NCBI RefSeq assembly: GCF_023051105.1
Contig: NZ_JALKIL010000043.1
Location: 1-41,486 of the forward strand
Direction: 5' to 3'
Source of the DNA: Anaerobiospirillum sp. NML120449
GTDB taxonomy: Bacteria > Pseudomonadota > Gammaproteobacteria > Enterobacterales > Succinivibrionaceae
Length of the DNA stretch: 41,486 nucleotides
Positions 1 to 8,027 of the stretch are shown piece after piece; position 1 is the first letter of the stretch; every line of letters begins with the position of its first letter. The position numbers and the translations under genes are program-made. The notes beneath the pieces are model-generated. The model saw nothing but the letters and a program-made list of their open reading frames with translations. It did not search any database and was not told where the DNA came from.

Positions 1-950
1 ATTTACCATCATGACCCCCTGCTAACTTTCTTCCAAAACTACACTATATTAACCTGCTATGTAAATCACATACATTTATAAACATCTATTGTTTAGGGCT
101 TCTACGTAAACATTGTCCGTCTATATGCGTCAATTAGTATCAAATTGTGATGTATGCAGGCCAAAGTTATCTTCTAATGCGTCAATTACACAGAACAAAA
201 TGTTTTTTGCGCTGCAGCTGCGCTCCAAGCATCAGGAGCTGGATAAACGTCTTGTATCAGCCTGTTTGTCTGGCACATACAGTGAGGTCAGAATCAATTG
301 CCATTGCTTTTGCCATTGCAACTGCCAACATGGGCTGGCAGGCTATGTTCATGAATCTGTCCTGAGGTGTCATATACGCGCCATAAGACATCATTTGCAC
401 AGATTATAATACAGCGCCAGTGCCGAACTGACGGGCTTTGCGGGCCTTAAAGCAGTTACCTGGGGCGCTTTAATGCAAATTTGCCAGGTTCATCAAAAAA
501 TTACGAATTATTTAGTCTGTCCATTGGAGTTATTGGCTTAAACGGTCGTACAACTGTCCATGCAACCGCTATTAAATCGTGTACGAAGCGCTACTTGCGC
601 AGCCCCACAGTAATGCTTACAGCAAGATGCAGTATCGCTGCCTGCCTTTAATCGTAATGATGGAAAAACACAGTTTTTTCAACTGAGGCTCTCAACCAGC
701 TGATAATCAGTCCATGGATCAGCTCACATTGACAGCTCAGTACGAACTACGCCTCACCATCTCATTTACCATCTCCCACCCATTTGCTGTTCCACTCACC
801 TGGCCATACCTTTGCTCCCCATAAGCATAAGGGTAGGCATAAGCATAACCAGCGTTAAGCAAGAGCACAGTGCCATCTCAGAGCACTGATGGGGCATGCT
901 GTTGACGGATACACGGTCATCCTCATAATTATCACAGCAGGCACACAGCT
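1..950. other. Gene-free stretch at the left edge
   Basis: I see no convincing gene here. The short open frames near 113-409 have no ribosome binding site and an amino-acid make-up rich in Cys and His that looks like random translation. The segment leads directly into the 30-bp tandem array. No tRNA T-loop, rRNA or transposase remnant was recognised. Confidence 0.55.
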
Positions 951-1480
951 GCCGGGCACGAATTGGCAGAGCACTCAGCTGCCTTGCTGGTATTAGCAGG
1001 GCATTCAGCTGCCTGGCAGGTATTAGCAGGGCATTCAGCTGCCTGGCAGGTATTGGCAGAGCATTCGGTTGCCTGTCAGGTATTGGCAGGGCATTTGGTT
1101 GCCAGGCAGGTATTGGCAGAGCATTCAGCTGCCGGGCAGGTATTGGCAGGGCATTTGGTTGCCAGGCAGGTATTGGCAGAGCATTCGGTTGCCGGGCAGG
1201 TATTGGTCGGGCATTCAGCTGCCTGGCAGGTATTGGCAGGGCATTTGGTTGCCTTGCAGGTATTGGCAGAGCATTCGGTTGCCTGTCAGGTATTGGCAGA
1301 GCATTCGGTTGCCTGTCAGGTATTGGCAGAGCATTCGGTTGCCTGTCAGGTATTGGCAGGGCATTCGGTTGCCTGTCAGGTATTGGCAGAGCATTCAGCT
1401 GCCGGGCACGAATTGGCAGAGCACTCAGCTGCCTTGCTGGTATTAGCAGGTCATTCGGTTACCTGGTATGCAGTGGCATA
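951..1480. repeat. 30-bp tandem array, about 17 copies
   Basis: From 961 the sequence repeats with an exact 30-bp period to about 1470 (17 units), with degenerate edges. The core reads like TATTGGCAGAGCATTCGGTT followed by GCCTGTCAGG. Two sites vary: GCAGAGCATT versus GCAGGGCATT, and CTGTC, CTGGC, CGGGC, CAGGC or CTTGC in the second half. A block starting GCCGGGCACGAATTGG is identical at 951-1000 and 1401-1450, so part of the array was probably copied as a multi-unit segment. Because 30 is a multiple of three, two frames stay open through it, but neither has a start with a ribosome binding site. There are no spacers, so it is not a CRISPR array. Confidence 0.95.
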
Positions 1481-1900
1481 GCCGGGCAATGCGGGCAGGC
1501 AGGTCTGGCAGTGGCAGCGTGAACAGATCAGGACAGAAAGAGGGCAGGACGGCCATGCTATGGCAGGGGGAATTGCCTTGATAGCCGGTGCAGTACTTGT
1601 GGTCGTGCCTGTTCGTTATGGCTGTGAACCAAGCAGTGGGGGGATTGGGGCAAAATATGATTTGTCTGCCCTGTTATTGAACAGTGTCGATTTTTAATGT
1701 CGGATGACAATATCATGTTGGTGCAAGATAAGAATTTACACTTTATTTACATACAGTGTGACTGTAAACTGACATTACTGACACTAGTGTATGTTTCGTA
1801 GGCCGCTTAAACATGCGGTTTGACAGTGTTTGGCAGTTACATCCAAAAATTTGAAAAATAATTTGTTTTTACTGACATTTGCCCCTTTTTTAAACGGAAT
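1481..1900. other. Gap between the 30-bp array and the leader
   Basis: No gene seen. The first 200 bases are GC-rich like the array; from about 1680 the sequence becomes clearly AT-rich and leads into the putative promoter of the next gene. Confidence 0.5.
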
Positions 1901-1918
1901 AGCTCAAACTTCTGTTGC

Positions 1919-2131
1919 TATAATGCCGCCAGTTGATTAGGCCCCTCACCAACAATGGCCTGCCTAAGCTGAAAAACAACATTACTATCAGGAAAAAAGT
2001 AATGGCCATTTTTCTAATGGCCGTGTTTCGAGGAATCAGATCCGAGTGCCCGGATCTGTGTTTGTATGCCTAAGGGACTTTGACGGGCAGGATGCTCTAA
2101 GTCCTGAATTCTTCCATCAACCAGGATTTTT
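1919..2131 (+). promoter_or_regulatory. Putative promoter and long structured 5' leader of the outer-membrane-type gene
   Basis: A TATAAT hexamer lies at 1919-1924 in an AT-rich stretch; I cannot point to a good -35. A start just after it would give a leader of about 200 nt. The leader holds a perfect hairpin (CAGATCCG at 2037-2044 against CGGATCTG at 2051-2058, loop AGTGCC) and a second ATGGCC-type stem-loop near 2001-2023. The ribosome binding site is the modest CAGGA before the ATG at 2132. Long leaders of outer-membrane protein mRNAs are often targets of small RNAs or RNases; that role here is only inferred. Confidence 0.4.
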
Positions 2132-2983
2132 ATGAAACTCAGTAAACTCGCATGTGCTGCAGCCGCCGCCATGGCGCTCAGCTTCAGCTCTGTTGCCTAC
2201 ACCGCTCCTAATTTCTATGTAAATACAGATGTTATGGCATCAGGTGATGCCAACATCAATGGCACCGATACCGATCTTAAGACCTCCAGCTTTGGCGTGA
2301 ACGTCGGTAATGAGTACATGACCATCGGTTACATGCGTACTGAATACAACTTTAGCGGTTCTTTCGATCCATTTGACAGCCTGAACAAGTTTACTGTTGA
2401 CTTGCGCGCCGAGCGTGCCCTGAGCACCAGCCTGGTAGGCTATGCCGGTGTAACCCTCGGTACTCTTTTTGAGGATGACATCAGCCTTGGCGACAGCTAC
2501 AACATCAGCCCTCGTCTGGCTTTAGGCTGGACCTTTATGAACGGCATGACCGCTTACGTTGGTGCTTACGCCAACCTCAACGCTGCAGACAATGTTTTCC
2601 TGCCTATCGTAGGCCTGAAGATTGGTGAAGAGCGCGATCACGGCTGGAGCGGCTCCATTGCTTATCCTGCAACCAGGGTGAACTACCGCTTCAACAAGTC
2701 ATGGTCTGCTGATCTGACATATCTGACTATCAATGATACCTACTACATGGGCGATGATATTGCACGCAAGGGCCGCCTGTCTGAGGGCTTTATGCGTGAG
2801 AAGTCTCAGGGCGCAAGCATCGGTGTCACCTGGAACACCCCACTTGGTTTAGTATTATCCGGCGGTCTGTTTACCTTCTTTGACCGCGAGTTCAAGCTCT
2901 ACGACAAGGACGGCAACGATTTTGCCAACTTTGAGACTGACAATTGCGCCGGTGCCTACCTGCGCGGCAGCCTCTACTTCTAA
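2132..2983 (+). CDS. Putative outer-membrane beta-barrel protein (exported, function unknown)
   Basis: The 283-residue product begins with a clear Sec signal peptide: Lys at 2 and 5, an Ala-rich hydrophobic core, and likely cleavage near VAYTA. The mature part alternates polar and hydrophobic residues, is rich in Gly, Tyr, Asn and Asp, and ends in an aromatic residue (GSLYF). Together these are the usual signature of a small outer-membrane beta-barrel with a BAM-recognised C-terminal strand. I cannot assign a substrate or a named family. Codon use is regular and the gene is followed by a good terminator. It stands alone, with a 200-nt structured leader before it, which suggests strong, post-transcriptionally controlled expression. 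A periplasmic or surface protein without a barrel remains possible. Confidence 0.75.
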   Translation: MKLSKLACAAAAAMALSFSSVAYTAPNFYVNTDVMASGDANINGTDTDLKTSSFGVNVGNEYMTIGYMRTEYNFSGSFDPFDSLNKFTVDLRAERALSTSLVGYAGVTLGTLFEDDISLGDSYNISPRLALGWTFMNGMTAYVGAYANLNAADNVFLPIVGLKIGEERDHGWSGSIAYPATRVNYRFNKSWSADLTYLTINDTYYMGDDIARKGRLSEGFMREKSQGASIGVTWNTPLGLVLSGGLFTFFDREFKLYDKDGNDFANFETDNCAGAYLRGSLYF

Positions 2984-3097
2984 TCAGAGCTTCGCAGAAT
3001 CCAAATCTTAAAAACAGTTTAAGCCCTGAGAGACTGCCTCCGAAAAACACCTATGCTTCGGAGCAGCAGCCTCAAACGGGTTTGCATACAGACGCTG

Positions 3098-3131
3098 ATG
3101 CCGTTCCGCTGCACACGGGGCGGCATTTTTT
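3098..3131 (+). terminator. Intrinsic terminator after the outer-membrane-type gene
   Basis: ATGCCGTTCCG pairs with CGGGGCGGCAT (11 bp including two G-T pairs), directly followed by a run of T. It ends the transcript about 115 bases past the stop codon. Confidence 0.85.
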
Positions 3132-3200
3132 ATTATCAGATAAGCACCCACACCCGGGCTGTCTCATTCAGCCACGTCAGCCGAGCCCCATCGCATCGCG

Positions 3201-3300
3201 CCCATCCCATCCCATCCCATCCCATCCCATCCCATCGCATACCATCCAATCTCATAGTATCGCGTTCATCCCATCGCATCGCATAGCGCCCATCCCCTTA
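3201..3300. repeat. CCCAT pentanucleotide run
   Basis: Seven perfect CCCAT units occupy 3201-3235, flanked on both sides to about 3300 by variants such as CGCAT, CCCAT and CGCGT. It lies after the terminator of the previous gene and inside no credible gene, so a phase-variation role is unlikely. Such a run is prone to slippage. Confidence 0.9.
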
Positions 3301-3907
3301 CTTCTGCCATTTCTGTTTAATCACACCGCTGCAAGCAGGTGAGTTTCAGGCTCAATAATTACTATGCTCTGAAAGCTGTCACCTGATGCTGGCATGTAGT
3401 AAGGGCGAACCTGATGTCATTCACTCATATGTTGATCCCGGATATAGCTTTACATAATAATTTATATTGCGGATAACGGGGCCGACATTTGTAACAAAAA
3501 CCTGGTCCATAACATAAAGGCATTATCAAAAAAAACTAATTTACAAAACAAATTAGAATGGATAGAGAGGCAGTTGCTGCATCATAGTTGCTGTTCCTTA
3601 AAATACTTTCTAAATTTTTTTGAAGCGTAATTATTAAGAGGGTTCTGAGCTGGCTTTGATGCGCATGGTATGCGCTTTACAGGCTTAAGATTATCCGTTG
3701 ATGAGAGCGGGGAATGGCGCAATCAGACGCCGCACTGGAGGTAGGCAGATGCTGCGTATCAGTAGTCGTTGAGCTGGAGTCGGCCAGGGGTGAATTGCAA
3801 AGATAAGATTGTGCTGGACAGGGATACGGCAGAGCGGCCTTGATGACGATTGGCTGTTGCTGGACAGGGATGGATTGCAAGGATAAGGTTGCTCCGTTGA
3901 GGGAGAT
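3301..3907. other. Gene-free, AT-rich gap
   Basis: No gene, RNA gene or terminator was recognised. About 3420-3620 is AT-rich, and the rest grades into the 26-bp array. Open frames on the minus strand between 3677 and 4283 owe their length to the repeat. Confidence 0.5.
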
Positions 3908-4195
3908 AGCAGAATGGCCTGTATGAGAGGCAGGGAAGAGTTGCCCGGATGAAAGTCAGGAAGGAATTGCCCGGATGAAAGACAGGGAGGAATGGCCTGT
4001 ATGAAAGGCAGGGAAGAGTTGCCTGTATGAAAGGCAGGGAAGAGTTGCCCGGATGAAAGACAGGGAAGAATGGCCTGTATGAAAGGCAGGGAAGAGTTGC
4101 CCGGATGAAAGACAGGGAAGAATGGCCTGTATGAAAGGCAGGGAAGAGTTTCCCGGATGAAAGGCAGGAAGGAATTGCCCGGATGATGGGCAGGG
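3908..4195. repeat. 26-bp tandem array, 11 copies of two alternating types
   Basis: An ATGA landmark recurs exactly every 26 bp at 3923, 3949, 3975, 4001, 4027, 4053, 4079, 4105, 4131, 4157 and 4183. Two unit types interleave: one carries TGGCCTGTATGAAAGGCAGG, the other TTGCCCGGATGAAAGACAGG. The order suggests copying of two-unit blocks. The unit is not a multiple of three, so it is not built as a coding repeat. It lies just downstream of the cstA terminator. Confidence 0.95.
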
Positions 4196-4233
4196 CGAAG
4201 TGGGCTGGTACCAGTGGTGGTTTATGGGCATGA

Positions 4234-4278
4234 AAAAGCCCCGCTGTCAGGGCCTGGGCCTTGATCTGCGGGGCTTTT
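4234..4278 (-). terminator. Terminator of cstA (bidirectional)
   Basis: AAAAGCCCCGC and GCGGGGCTTTT form a GC-rich stem flanked by A and T runs, so it can work on both strands. On the minus strand it sits about 45 bases past the cstA stop. Confidence 0.88.
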
Positions 4279-4322
4279 GTCATATTACGGCATCATGGCC
4301 GTATGGAATTTTGTGCTGACGC

Positions 4323-5765
4323 TTAGACGTCTAATGGAGCACCTTCGATTTCCTTGCGGCCCAGCTTTAAGAAGACCAGCAGGATGCATACGGTAGCAAC
4401 GAGGCCGATGACCTGGGAGATGTAGATATCCATGCCCAGACCCATATTTGGCTCGTAGAGAATGTAGGTGATACATGCAGCGGTGATGAAAGCACCTGGA
4501 ATGGTAACAATCCAGTGGAACTTCTCACGACGGTACAGGTAAGCAGCGGCAGTCCACAGCATGATGGCAGCCAGAGTCTGGTTGGACCAGCCGAAGTATC
4601 TCCAGATGATGTTGAAGTCGATCTGAGACAGGGCAACACCAAGAGCAAATACTGGCACAGCAATAATAAGACGCTTTACCTTGCTGGTCTGGTCAAAGTT
4701 GAATACTTCAGCAATGGTCAGACGTGCAGCACGGAAAGAGGTATCACCAGAGGTGATTGGCAGAACGATAACACCCAGAATGGCCAGTAAGCCACCGAAG
4801 GTGCCCATCAGGGCTACAGAGCTGTCATAAACAACAGCAGAGGCAGTGCCGGCATTGATGGTGTCATTTAAGGTTGCCGGGTCGGTGTAGAAAGTCATAC
4901 CAACAGTACACCATACCAGACCTATGAAGCCTTCAGCGATCATGCCACCGTAGAATACCATGCGGCCTTCGTTCTCGTTCTCAATGCAGCGGGCCATCAG
5001 TGGAGACTGAGTGGCGTGGAAGCCCGACAGGGCACCACAGGCAATTGTGATGAACATGAGAGGCCATAATGGCAGATCCTGTGGATGAGGGTTTACGCCC
5101 CACTCGGCCCAGGAGTAGAAGTTTTCTGGCATCTTTATGAACATGGCGGCAGTAATACCAACAGCCATGATGATTAACAGAGCACCGAAGATTGGGTAGA
5201 TACGGCCAATCAGCTTGTCAATTGGCACCAGGGTGGCAATGAAGTAGTAGATAAAGATAACAGTCAGCCAGAAGCCGAAGTCCAGAGTTTCAGGAGTCAG
5301 CTTGGCCAGCAGGTTGGCAGGGGCAGTTGCGAATACCACACCTACGAGCAGCAGCAGGATAACGGCGAATACGCGCATGATCTGCTTGAAGAGCTTGCCA
5401 AGGTTGTAACCGACGATCTGAGGAACGTTAGCACCCTGATAACGTACGGACAGCATACCACCGAAGTAATCGTGAACAGCACCGGCAAAGATGGAGCCGA
5501 TAACGATCCAGATCAGGGCCTGAGGGCCGTACAGAGCACCCATGATAGGGCCGAATACAGGGCCTACGCCAGCGATGTTAAGCAGCTGAATTAACCACAG
5601 CTTCCATTTTGGCATGGTAACGTAGTCAACGCCGTCGTATTTGGTAACAGCCGGAGTTTTGCGGTTTGGATCAGGGGCGAAGATCTTTTCAACGATCTTG
5701 CCATAAACGATATAGCCGACAATCAGAGCGATTGTGGCAATGATGAACCACATATACCTTGGCAT
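4323..5765 (-). CDS. cstA: Carbon starvation protein CstA, short form
   Basis: This 480-residue inner-membrane protein belongs to the CstA/BtsT family, whose enterobacterial members take up pyruvate or peptides under carbon limitation. Family landmarks are plain: the opening hydrophobic helix and YGK, the LLNIAGVGPVFGPIMGA stretch near residues 62-78, GSIFAGAVHDYFGGMLSVR near 91-109, and SGFHATQSPLMAR near 248-260. About a dozen hydrophobic segments follow one another to the C-terminus. It is much shorter than the roughly 700-residue E. coli proteins, matching the compact form seen in many anaerobes, with no sign of truncation. The start is well supported by AAGGAG seven bases before the ATG. 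It is transcribed alone toward its own terminator. The substrate is inferred from the family only. Confidence 0.95.
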   Translation of the reverse strand: MPRYMWFIIATIALIVGYIVYGKIVEKIFAPDPNRKTPAVTKYDGVDYVTMPKWKLWLIQLLNIAGVGPVFGPIMGALYGPQALIWIVIGSIFAGAVHDYFGGMLSVRYQGANVPQIVGYNLGKLFKQIMRVFAVILLLLVGVVFATAPANLLAKLTPETLDFGFWLTVIFIYYFIATLVPIDKLIGRIYPIFGALLIIMAVGITAAMFIKMPENFYSWAEWGVNPHPQDLPLWPLMFITIACGALSGFHATQSPLMARCIENENEGRMVFYGGMIAEGFIGLVWCTVGMTFYTDPATLNDTINAGTASAVVYDSSVALMGTFGGLLAILGVIVLPITSGDTSFRAARLTIAEVFNFDQTSKVKRLIIAVPVFALGVALSQIDFNIIWRYFGWSNQTLAAIMLWTAAAYLYRREKFHWIVTIPGAFITAACITYILYEPNMGLGMDIYISQVIGLVATVCILLVFLKLGRKEIEGAPLDV

Positions 5766-6720
5766 TTGTGACTCCTTCTAATAACAACATCAACAAATTC
5801 ACTATTCCCTTACCGCATTACAGTCTTCCAACATAACCGCAACTCAAATCTGTCTCAGCAATTTCTGAAACGGTGGTAAGGATGGGCTGCCGCCAAATGT
5901 TTGCATATTTGCTGTTGCACTGGTCACTGCCATGCCGGCCAGCATGCTCTTTATCAGTTTTGCATTAACAGATCCGGTCTGGCGCCTGTCCGTGCAGTCA
6001 AAACTGCAAGCGTTTGTCGTCAGCGACACTGCACTGATTTTAACCCTGCAATGTCAAATGCCCCTCAAATTTACCCTGAAAGTGAGTGCCAGCTCCCATC
6101 AAATAATTAAATTTATGAGCTGGATCCGATTTTGGGTAAATATTTCACAATTAAGTGAAAAAATATGGTGACTGCTCCACTCGTGAGTACAGTCCGGCAT
6201 TTCATCACAAAAAGAGCATATTTATCGAAATGGTAAAACATATTGATGTCAATGGCATTTTTGATATTGATAAATACATATCTGGACTCAGTTGATTCAC
6301 TTAACAACATTGCAGTTAAATGTATCAACTCATTGCCATGTGTATCACTCAAAAAATTGCAACCCGGATCATAGCCCTCAGCTGTATCAGATGCCTGACA
6401 TTGTTATGCACCGCTCCAGATTGCACACCTGAACTTATACACCAATGTACTGTGCAGATAGAGCAATGCCGCATCCGCAGCCGTAACCTGCCAGCATCAG
6501 GCTGGCTTCGCACCGTTGGATATGCATCCGTAAGTGGCAAGCGGCAAGACAGCAGCGTCTGGACGGCTTAGCCACCGTCAGGATCGGGCACGAAGCCGCA
6601 AGCGGTCTGATGGGATGGCGGGCTTAATGTCCAGTTGGAGACAGTAGACGTTCCCGGAGGCAGGGACTGAGACAGCGGATGACCACTGCTTTGTATGGAC
6701 GGGCCTGGTGGGCTTATGGA
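5766..6720. other. Gap upstream of cstA, with an inverted repeat
   Basis: No gene seen. The stretch from about 6040 to 6360 is AT-rich and holds a perfect inverted repeat, TTTCAC-N6-GTGAAA, at 6143-6160, within a longer AT-rich dyad. Its half-sites are the reverse of CRP half-sites, so I do not call it a CRP operator. It lies about 380 bases upstream of the cstA start, further than most promoters. Confidence 0.4.
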
Positions 6721-6915
6721 CGGACTTAGGGGTAGGGCATGTTGGCAGTTGGACAGACTGGCAGACAGGATAGTGGACGGACTTAAGTGACGGGCATGTG
6801 GACAGTTGGACAGACTGGCAGACAGGATAGTGGACGGACTTAAGTGACGGGCATGTGGGCAGTTGGACAGATTGGCAGACAGGGTAGTGGACGGACTTAA
6901 GGGCCGGGCATGTGG
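6721..6915. repeat. 57-bp tandem array, three copies plus a part
   Basis: CGGACTTA recurs at 6721, 6778, 6835 and 6892, an exact 57-bp period. The unit includes GGGCATGTGG, CAGTTGGACAGACTGGCAGA and CAGGATAGTGGA, with only a few changes between copies. The unit length is a multiple of three, so open frames run through on the minus strand (6568-6990), but they have no ribosome binding site and give low-complexity Pro/Ser/Cys-rich products. Confidence 0.95.
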
Positions 6916-7782
6916 GCAGGCTGGTAAATGGATCTGGTGAGGTCTGCAGGTGCGGTTGGTATTGCCCTGGAAAGGGGCGCATAGATTCAATTTTTTCAGG
7001 GAAATTATTTAACTGATTTGATTAACTGCTGCTGGGGATAATGTGGGAGTGCAGTCACGGATAAAATCCCTTAAATACGGGATTTATTGCAGGTAAGGGG
7101 TGGTATAATTATAAGGTTTAGCCATACCTTTGAGAGCCTTTTGGTGAGCGGACGCTATTTTTGCGCTAATAGTTATTGAAAATGGATATTGGTAAGTATA
7201 GACTAACTTACGCAAGCAGAGGGTAACGCGATATAGTTGCGGCTGACCAGAGCTGACAGAGCCTGACAAAGGCTTATACAAACAGATACAGCCTGACCAG
7301 GACTGATACCGTCCAGCAGGACTGATACCGTCCAGGAGGACTGACTCCTGACAGCACAACATACTTATCTGACCCTCGTAAGGATTTCTCATTGGCAGGT
7401 GCTGTTCATCAGCACCTGAATGCCTGAACTCTGCAGCCTGAATTAATTTCAGGGGCAGGCAGTGACTGCAGATATCACAGTCACCAGGTTCCAGCATTAT
7501 TTTGCGAAAGGTCAACAGTGGTTATTGGGTTTTAGCCTGAGTCTGCAGTGAGAGGCCGGTCGCACGAGACATTAGTTTCTCAAGCTCTGATATCTGATGG
7601 ACACAGGAAAAGGGAGCAGTCCCTGAACGAGCTTTCCCGTAGTTTTTCAGTCATCCGGCAGCTGTGCGCAAGGCACACGACAGTCTGTGCAGTGCTTTTA
7701 CAGTAAATGCAGCCAAAAGCGTTGCCGGGTCTGACGAGCAAAGTTTTTCTAAAAGTGGCAAAAGCCTGCGGGCTTAAGAATT
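6916..7782. other. Gap upstream of feoA, with a small 19-bp repeat
   Basis: No gene seen. AGGACTGATACCGTCCAG is repeated at 7299 and 7318 (19-bp period), and a third copy begins at 7337. A symmetric TATAATTATA lies at 7103-7112. I looked for a Fur box (GATAATGATAATCATTATC) in front of feoA and found no convincing match. Confidence 0.4.
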
Positions 7783-8013
7783 ATGAAAAAGACTTTAGAT
7801 ACTTTAGAGCCTGGCCAGAGCGGCACAGTAGTAGCCGTTAATGGTCACAATACCTCTCTTCGTCGTCGCCTCCTTGATATGGGCCTGACTCCTGAGACTC
7901 ACGTGGAGATTATGCGTTTTGCTCCTTTAGGTGATCCTGTTGAGCTTAAGGTTAGAGGGTATGCTCTCACCATCCGTAAGGAAGACGCCCGTTTAATTGA
8001 AATTGCCCAGTAA
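7783..8013 (+). CDS. feoA: Ferrous iron transport accessory protein FeoA
   Basis: The 76-residue product is one SH3-like FeoA domain: LEPGQSGTVVAV near 8-19, LRRRLLDMGLTPETHV near 26-41, and DPVELKVRGYALTIRKEDA near 51-69. FeoA is a small cytoplasmic partner that supports ferrous iron uptake by FeoB. It lies 14 bases before feoB on the same strand, the tightest gene pair in the window, and is surely co-transcribed. The ribosome binding site is weak (a GGGCTTAAG-like stretch before the ATG), which may limit its translation. No FeoC follows feoB. Confidence 0.95.
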   Translation: MKKTLDTLEPGQSGTVVAVNGHNTSLRRRLLDMGLTPETHVEIMRFAPLGDPVELKVRGYALTIRKEDARLIEIAQ

Positions 8014-8027
8014 TCCAGGAGCCTGAA

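Noticed and set aside
951..1480. CRISPR array
   Set aside because: Units follow each other directly with no unique spacers, and no cas gene is in the window.
963..1481. Repeat-protein gene of 172 codons over the 30-bp array
   Set aside because: TTG start without a ribosome binding site; openness follows from the repeat length being a multiple of three, and another frame is open as well.
3201..3235. Phase-variable CCCAT tract
   Set aside because: It lies after the terminator of the upstream gene and inside no credible gene or promoter.
3759..4283. Minus-strand gene over the 26-bp array
   Set aside because: The frame is kept open by the repeat, whose unit is not a multiple of three; the product is a shuffled low-complexity sequence and overlaps the cstA terminator.
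6568..6990. Pro/Ser/Cys-rich gene over the 57-bp array
   Set aside because: No ribosome binding site; open only because of the 19-codon repeat.
7000..7782. Fur box upstream of feoA
   Set aside because: No 19-base stretch comes close to the Fur consensus by eye.
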